Positions 31,627 through 35,862 of a stretch of DNA of 35,862 nt are shown piece by piece. The position numbers were made by a program, and so were the translations under genes. How positions within the stretch are numbered: position 1 is the first letter of the stretch; every line of letters begins with the position of its first letter. The stretch comes from Verrucomicrobiota bacterium. Its GTDB lineage: Bacteria > Verrucomicrobiota > Lentisphaeria > JABSQK01 > JAJFLO01. The notes below the pieces were generated by a model that searched no databases, was not told where the DNA came from, and saw only the letters and a program-made list of their open reading frames with translations. The DNA is taken from positions 1 to 35,862 of the forward strand of contig JAJFLP010000054.1 in NCBI GenBank assembly GCA_021772635.1. Direction: 5' to 3'.

Positions 31627-34578
31627 TTAGAGTTCGTCGTCGATGTTCGAATTATCGACATTCTGGGACGCTTCGGTATATGTTTCCTTGCGTTGATGAT
31701 ACAAACGGCGGTCGGCAATCCCACTCATGGCTTCACGATTTAAATTCCCTCCTAGAAAATGATCCAGTATTTCGATCACTTCTGAGGTCTTGTCCAGACA
31801 GTCGTGGTACGAAATATTGACAAACGGAATACCTTGCATCGCTAGATAATAGTGGACCTGCCGTACTTGCTGGGTATACACCGATTGAAGTCTCTTTGAA
31901 TCAGGCTGACGCTCTGGGCGACCGAGGCGACGTAGCATTTTCTCTTGGGAGGCAATCACCTCTGTCAATGGACGGACCATAATGATTACACGATAGGTGT
32001 ACCCAGGCGGAAGTTGCGGAATCAGTTGCGAAATCACTTTGACAGCAGATCCTTGAGCGTCCATCAGCCAGTCTTTATTGTGCCTTAATGTTTTCACGGG
32101 CTCGTACTCATAATAACCGTTGATATTATCGGCGTCCGCCGCGCGTTTCCGATCGGTTAAAACCTCAATACCTCCGGCTTGCAGCATTTGCATCATTAGA
32201 GAAGTTCCCGTCCGCGGCAGTCCTGAGACAATCGTAATAGCTTTGTCGGCGTCCGTGGCCCCGGCTGCAGCGATTAACGCGCGGACCTGGTCGGGGGTTT
32301 CCGTTTTTTCGGCCCCACTTTCTTTTGATCGATAAGGGACACCTTGCGTCAGTGACTTTCGATCTCCTATCTTGCCCGCCCGTTTCTTATCGCGACGAAT
32401 TTTTTTCGCCGCTGTGAGATGGGTCTCCGCGGCGCCCGGATTATTAAGGCGCCTATTGTAGATGAACGCCAGCCTTTTATGAGCGTCCCCGAAATTCGGG
32501 TTCTGAGTGACCGCCAGCGTGAGTGCATCCACTGCCTGCTCTATCCGGCCGATTCGATGCAGAGCAACGCCAAGGAGAAAATGCGAGAACGGGTTAAAGA
32601 ATCTCAGCCCGATCGACAACATCGCTGCATTTGCCGCTTTTCGATTTTTCCGGGTGCCAATGTAAACACGAGCTAATCCTGCATGCGCCTGCGAATTTTC
32701 GGGATCTAAAGCATGAGCCTCCAAGAAGTTTTTTTCGGCAGCGTCCCAATGTTTCATTTGAAGATAAGTTTCTCCGATCTGAATGTAGGCGTCGGGATTC
32801 GGATCCATAGGGGTATGCGCCTGCCCGTAATGGCGTAAGGCTTCACCGTACTTCCGCTGTTCGAAATACAACATCCCACGGAGCATCGCGAATGCGCGCA
32901 GATTGGGGTAAGCTTTCGCTTGTAACCGGCGCAAGGCGAACTGGTCCTTATCCCCGAGAGTATTCGGGTCTGTTCCAGAATATTCCTTCCGCCATACCTC
33001 CAATTGTTTCGTCGCGGTCTTTGCTTCGTCTAGCCGCCGTTGAATTAGCGTTTCAACCAGTGATTGCAGATCCTCTGTTTCCCCCAGCTGTCGCCTCGCT
33101 TGGAAAAGCTTGTAGCCGAAGCGATGTTCATCCGGCCATTCTTCGTATAGACGTTGGAATTTGACGGCGGCCTCCTCGAAATATCCGCCGTCCATGTACG
33201 CCTGGGCCAGGTTGTACTCCTGCTCGCGAATTGTTCGCTTCGCTGCCTCAATCTGATCGGCACCTGGCTCTTCGATATACCCAAGATCTACCAACCGCCT
33301 GATTGCGTGTTGCGCTTCGATCGGATCGGTCGTTCCAGGAGGATGACAGCCGTCATCACCGCTAATATTATCCCAGGAGGGGATCGCATCGATTGTCGGT
33401 GACGTCGCGAAAGCTGTTACTAATGATTTACCGTCCATATCTTGGCCGACAGGCAAATCGAAGAGCGTAAGGATTGTCGGGCAGATATCCAATAGACTGG
33501 CGCCAAAAATATTCTCATCGCGCTTAATTCCGGGCCCTTTCATAACAAAGATACCGTGTTGACGATGTTCGATGGCAGGCCCAGCCGGTTCACGCGGAAT
33601 TGAGCTCGGTCGTAAGTGGTCAGGATGGAAACCGTGATCGGACAATAGAATGATGGTAGTCTCGTCGTCGAGTAAAGACACCAGGGTCCCGAGCATCAAA
33701 TCATGATATCGATACCCCGACTCAACGACGTCTTTATATATTTCGAAGTCGTCGTCAGAAATTCGGGGGTGCTTGGGAGGGTGATATCGCATAAAAGCAT
33801 GGCAGAAGTGGTCGATCGCGTCATAATAAACCGCCATGAAATCCCACGGCTCGAGTTGCATGGTTGCAGTGGCAGATGCGTGTATAGATGTGCAGTCCGC
33901 GATGATCGCGGCCAGTGATGACAGCCGTCTGTCTTTGTCTTGATCGATTCTTCCGAATTCAGGAACGAAATGCTGGATGATCTCGCTATCGATCTCGGCG
34001 GGGTGGATGCGCAGAGGCGAAAGTCGCCCTTCAAGACGCTTAGGGTGCACGGTTCCCGGTTGCAACGGTGCCGGATGTTTTAACGAACCGATCACACGCT
34101 GATAATGGTTGGACACCATAACCCCGTTTATTGGCTCCGCGGGATGAGACGGCCACCAACCAATGATGTTGCTTTGATATCCGTTTTGGTTCAGAATATT
34201 CCAAACCGCCTTGGTCTTGCGTGACAGCGTAGTTACCGGCCGAATTCCGCCACTGACCGGATCGAGTTCTGAGAAACCGTGGATGCCATGCTTATACGCA
34301 CGTTTTCCGGTGGCAATTGACGTCCAAAGCATCGGCGATAATACCGGGTGAACGGTCGCCAGATTTCCCATTACCCCTTCATTGACCAGCTTCTCCAGAT
34401 TCGGCATCTTTCCGGCGTCAAGAAGAGGATTGATGACTTTCCAATCCGCGGCATCCCAGCCGATAACAAAAACTCTGCGTGAATTTTTCGAAAGACTCGT
34501 AATTGCTATCCCCGTGTATTCGATAGAACCTTCGTAAGTGATAACCTGAGAAACAAAACAGCGTAACCGCGAAGTCAC
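31627..34578 (-). CDS. phosphodiesterase/alkaline-phosphatase-superfamily, TPR and sulfotransferase fusion
   Basis: A 983-residue three-part protein. Residues about 36-420 are an alkaline-phosphatase-superfamily type I phosphodiesterase domain: VFVIGWDAADWKVINPLL (Asp42), LSPMLWTSIATG (likely nucleophile Thr86), YYDAIDHFCHAF and ILLSDHGFHPDH supply the metal ligands. About 435-745 are TPR repeats (for example PNPDAYIQIGETYLQMKHWD). About 779-983 form a sulfotransferase-like domain with SGLPRTGTSLMM (785-796), the PAPS 5'-phosphosulfate loop, and IMVRPLTEVIASQEKML. No signal peptide or TM helix is seen. The only standard in-frame start, GTG 34576-34578, lies in a hairpin (see that feature), so the true start is uncertain. 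Confidence 0.85.
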   Translation of the reverse strand: MTSRLRCFVSQVITYEGSIEYTGIAITSLSKNSRRVFVIGWDAADWKVINPLLDAGKMPNLEKLVNEGVMGNLATVHPVLSPMLWTSIATGKRAYKHGIHGFSELDPVSGGIRPVTTLSRKTKAVWNILNQNGYQSNIIGWWPSHPAEPINGVMVSNHYQRVIGSLKHPAPLQPGTVHPKRLEGRLSPLRIHPAEIDSEIIQHFVPEFGRIDQDKDRRLSSLAAIIADCTSIHASATATMQLEPWDFMAVYYDAIDHFCHAFMRYHPPKHPRISDDDFEIYKDVVESGYRYHDLMLGTLVSLLDDETTIILLSDHGFHPDHLRPSSIPREPAGPAIEHRQHGIFVMKGPGIKRDENIFGASLLDICPTILTLFDLPVGQDMDGKSLVTAFATSPTIDAIPSWDNISGDDGCHPPGTTDPIEAQHAIRRLVDLGYIEEPGADQIEAAKRTIREQEYNLAQAYMDGGYFEEAAVKFQRLYEEWPDEHRFGYKLFQARRQLGETEDLQSLVETLIQRRLDEAKTATKQLEVWRKEYSGTDPNTLGDKDQFALRRLQAKAYPNLRAFAMLRGMLYFEQRKYGEALRHYGQAHTPMDPNPDAYIQIGETYLQMKHWDAAEKNFLEAHALDPENSQAHAGLARVYIGTRKNRKAANAAMLSIGLRFFNPFSHFLLGVALHRIGRIEQAVDALTLAVTQNPNFGDAHKRLAFIYNRRLNNPGAAETHLTAAKKIRRDKKRAGKIGDRKSLTQGVPYRSKESGAEKTETPDQVRALIAAAGATDADKAITIVSGLPRTGTSLMMQMLQAGGIEVLTDRKRAADADNINGYYEYEPVKTLRHNKDWLMDAQGSAVKVISQLIPQLPPGYTYRVIIMVRPLTEVIASQEKMLRRLGRPERQPDSKRLQSVYTQQVRQVHYYLAMQGIPFVNISYHDCLDKTSEVIEILDHFLGGNLNREAMSGIADRRLYHQRKETYTEASQNVDNSNIDDEL

Positions 34579-34587
34579 GGTTACGCT
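34560..34587 (-). terminator. rho-independent-like terminator of the PEP-CTERM gene, overlapping the next gene's start
   Basis: On the minus strand AGCGTAACCG pairs with CGGTTACGCT (10 bp, loop TGACTTCG) and is followed by the T-rich GTTTTGTTTCT. It sits 47 bp after the PEP-CTERM stop codon. The same hairpin contains the GTG that is the only standard start codon of the fusion protein, so it could also control that gene's translation. Confidence 0.6.
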
Positions 34588-34634
34588 ACTTTTTGCTTAC
34601 CTAAATCTACGGATATCGACGCCCTCTATAAACG

Positions 34635-35381
34635 TTACGCATCTTCCTTTTGCCGAGCCAGTCGCGACTGTCGACGTCGCCGGTACTCACCCATCCCAAC
34701 TGCACCGAGCGCAAGTAACCCGAGTAGTGAGACATGCGGTTCCGGTACAGTGCCAAATACTTCAGTGATAATACCCATCGACGGAACATCCTCGTACGCC
34801 CAGCCAGTCACTATCGCCGAAGATGCGGTTGGTTGGGCAATTCCTATCCACCCAAAATGAAGCGACGTTCCCTTCTTGAATTTTACAGCTATCAGTCTCT
34901 CGCCGATGCCAGTGGTGAAGTTTCCCTCATAACTATTCCCGCTGGTCACACCACGCAATCGCCCGAAAGTACCCGTAGTATTGAAATTCTGACCAATACT
35001 CACGGAAATTCCGGCCGGAAGTGCATTAGGATTAATCGGTCCCGTGGACGCTTGCCCGGGAAGTGACGTAGTTTCCAACCAGCCGTCTGAATCAGACGGC
35101 TGCGGATTTAAATCCCCTATCCTCAAACTGAATCCGGAAGAACTTTCAGTCGCCACCGCAGCAATTGAAAATACTGGTGCTCCGTCAAAATCGATTAGAA
35201 CCGGATTGCCGATCGATACGGTGTCACCGGAGAAAAACTTAATGATACCGGCGTCGGCTTTCTGGCCATTGACAAGCCCGCATGCAGCAGTCGCGGCAAC
35301 ACAATAAGCACCCAACTGATTACTCAACGCGTCCGCGCCCTTGCGACTATGCCTGCTTTTCTTTTTCGAAGGTTTTTTCAC
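34635..35381 (-). CDS. PEP-CTERM-sorted exported protein
   Basis: A 248-residue secreted protein. The basic N-terminus (KKPSKKKSRHSRKG) precedes a hydrophobic signal segment (LGAYCVAATAACGLV, about 23-37) with possible cleavage after ADA. The middle is a beta-rich, Gly/Ser/Thr-rich region. The C-terminus has the PEP-CTERM sorting signal: VPEPHVSLLGLLALGAVGMG, then EYRRRRQSRLARQ, i.e. PEP box, one TM helix and a basic tail. Such proteins are cleaved by an exosortase and often belong to biofilm or surface matrix; no exosortase gene is in this window. Start GTG at 35379-35381, weak Shine-Dalgarno. The repeat copy at 35395 lies just upstream. Body function unknown. Confidence 0.88.
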   Translation of the reverse strand: MKKPSKKKSRHSRKGADALSNQLGAYCVAATAACGLVNGQKADAGIIKFFSGDTVSIGNPVLIDFDGAPVFSIAAVATESSSGFSLRIGDLNPQPSDSDGWLETTSLPGQASTGPINPNALPAGISVSIGQNFNTTGTFGRLRGVTSGNSYEGNFTTGIGERLIAVKFKKGTSLHFGWIGIAQPTASSAIVTGWAYEDVPSMGIITEVFGTVPEPHVSLLGLLALGAVGMGEYRRRRQSRLARQKEDA

Positions 35382-35394
35382 GATATTCTTTTGA

Positions 35395-35491
35395 TATAGA
35401 CGACTGCATGCAGTCGATTTTTTGGTCCGTATGGACTCCGCTCGTGCGGAGACGACTTGAAATTGATCACGTATAAAATTCCGTAGAATTG
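35395..35491 (+). repeat. dispersed ~93-bp element, variant with inserted hairpin, upstream of the PEP-CTERM gene
   Basis: It opens TATAGACGACTGCATGCAGT (with GACTGCATGCAGTC, a perfect 14-bp palindrome). It carries CGATTTTTTGGTCC, an insert TATGGACTCCGCTCGTGCGG also seen at 5872-6112, then GACGACTTGAAATTGATCAC and a worn far end. It sits in the upstream region of the divergent or minus gene, so it may overlap its promoter. Confidence 0.6.
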
Positions 35492-35862
35492 AAGGAGATC
35501 AGTACACAAAGATAACCTAATAAGATTACGCTCTCACAGGGGACTGGCTGGTCTGTGAATCAGCTGTTGCTACCGGGTTCTGGCAAGCCGGTCTTAAATT
35601 CAGACGCGCTAGACCGCCCCCCCTAAAAGTTACGTTTCTAACTTGGCTAGACCCAAAGAATATAACACGGAGAACGACTTTTGTCCACCCGGAATGGCGA
35701 AAAAACGCTTGATTGACAGAAACTCGACCTACAATTACCCAGTATTCGTCGCCACGTCCAACAATGCCATGCTGCCGCCCGGCCGTCATTACACAAGTAA
35801 GGAAATACCAGCCTGATCTATGCATCAATTTCGTTACGAGCGCTTTTAGCTGGCCTGAGATC
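35492..35862. other. 371-bp terminal stretch, no feature supported
   Basis: The end of the window has short open frames on both strands but none with recognisable protein features, a ribosome binding site or compositional support. A run of eight C (about 35616-35623) is the only conspicuous feature. Confidence 0.4.

Noticed and set aside
35526..35828. 100-residue frame on the minus strand at the window end
   Set aside because: No signal, motif, ribosome binding site or neighbour support, with atypical composition.

Overview
The window is a dense, roughly half-GC stretch of a diderm (Gram-negative) bacterial chromosome. About 26 genes are separated by unusually repeat-rich intergenic gaps. 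Outer-membrane genes (TonB-dependent receptor, MlaA/MlaC, RND permease) prove two membranes. The phylum is not clear. The amino-acid ABC transporter, Mla genes and kinases look proteobacterial. Several housekeeping traits look more like the PVC group or another deep branch: MurA with Asp115, GpsA with a degenerate glycine motif, NfeD plus flotillin-like FloA, a PEP-CTERM protein, and a tRNA-Gln whose D-arm (my reading) is not of the usual proteobacterial form. I leave the taxon open.

Layout. 250-3783 (minus): M32 carboxypeptidase, RlmN, gamma-class carbonic anhydrase-like protein. 4003-4353: small HNH endonuclease. 4622-10220: an aapJQMP-type general amino-acid ABC transporter, spread out by repeats between every pair of genes. 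10431-11826: class 3 lipase and a GYD-domain protein. 12283-16200: compact mlaA-mlaC-RND (HpnN/MMPL-like) lipid-trafficking operon. 16417-20474: TonB-dependent receptor followed by two orphan periplasmic binding proteins. Convergent to it, 20652-24663 (minus) holds a REC-HisKA-HATPase-REC hybrid protein and a membrane histidine kinase. 25059-25132: tRNA-Gln(CUG). 25284-25941: a cluster of long hairpins. 26026-28048: nfeD, floA and a small membrane-anchored protein. 28205-31570: plsY, gpsA, murA. 31627-34578 (minus): a large phosphodiesterase-TPR-sulfotransferase fusion. 34635-35381 (minus): a PEP-CTERM protein.

The most striking non-coding content is repeats: (i) a dispersed element of about 93 bp (bounded by TATA, one end with the palindrome ACTGCAAGCAGT, the other with GTTCGGTATA) in about ten intergenic copies; (ii) a pair of transposase-less, MITE-like elements with long terminal inverted repeats bracketing aapQ-aapM; (iii) a module of about 60 bp, AAGTTTC...GAAAC with a small hairpin inside, repeated between three unrelated long hairpins at 25.3-25.9 kb and again at 3.1 kb; (iv) heptamer and hexamer repeat hairpins.

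Functional reading: the mlaA-mlaC-RND set suggests RND-driven lipid movement between membranes. The receptor, the two binding proteins (no permease or ATPase beside them) and the two kinase proteins form a candidate sensory module that I cannot match to a named system. All calls come from reading the sequence; no database search was run.
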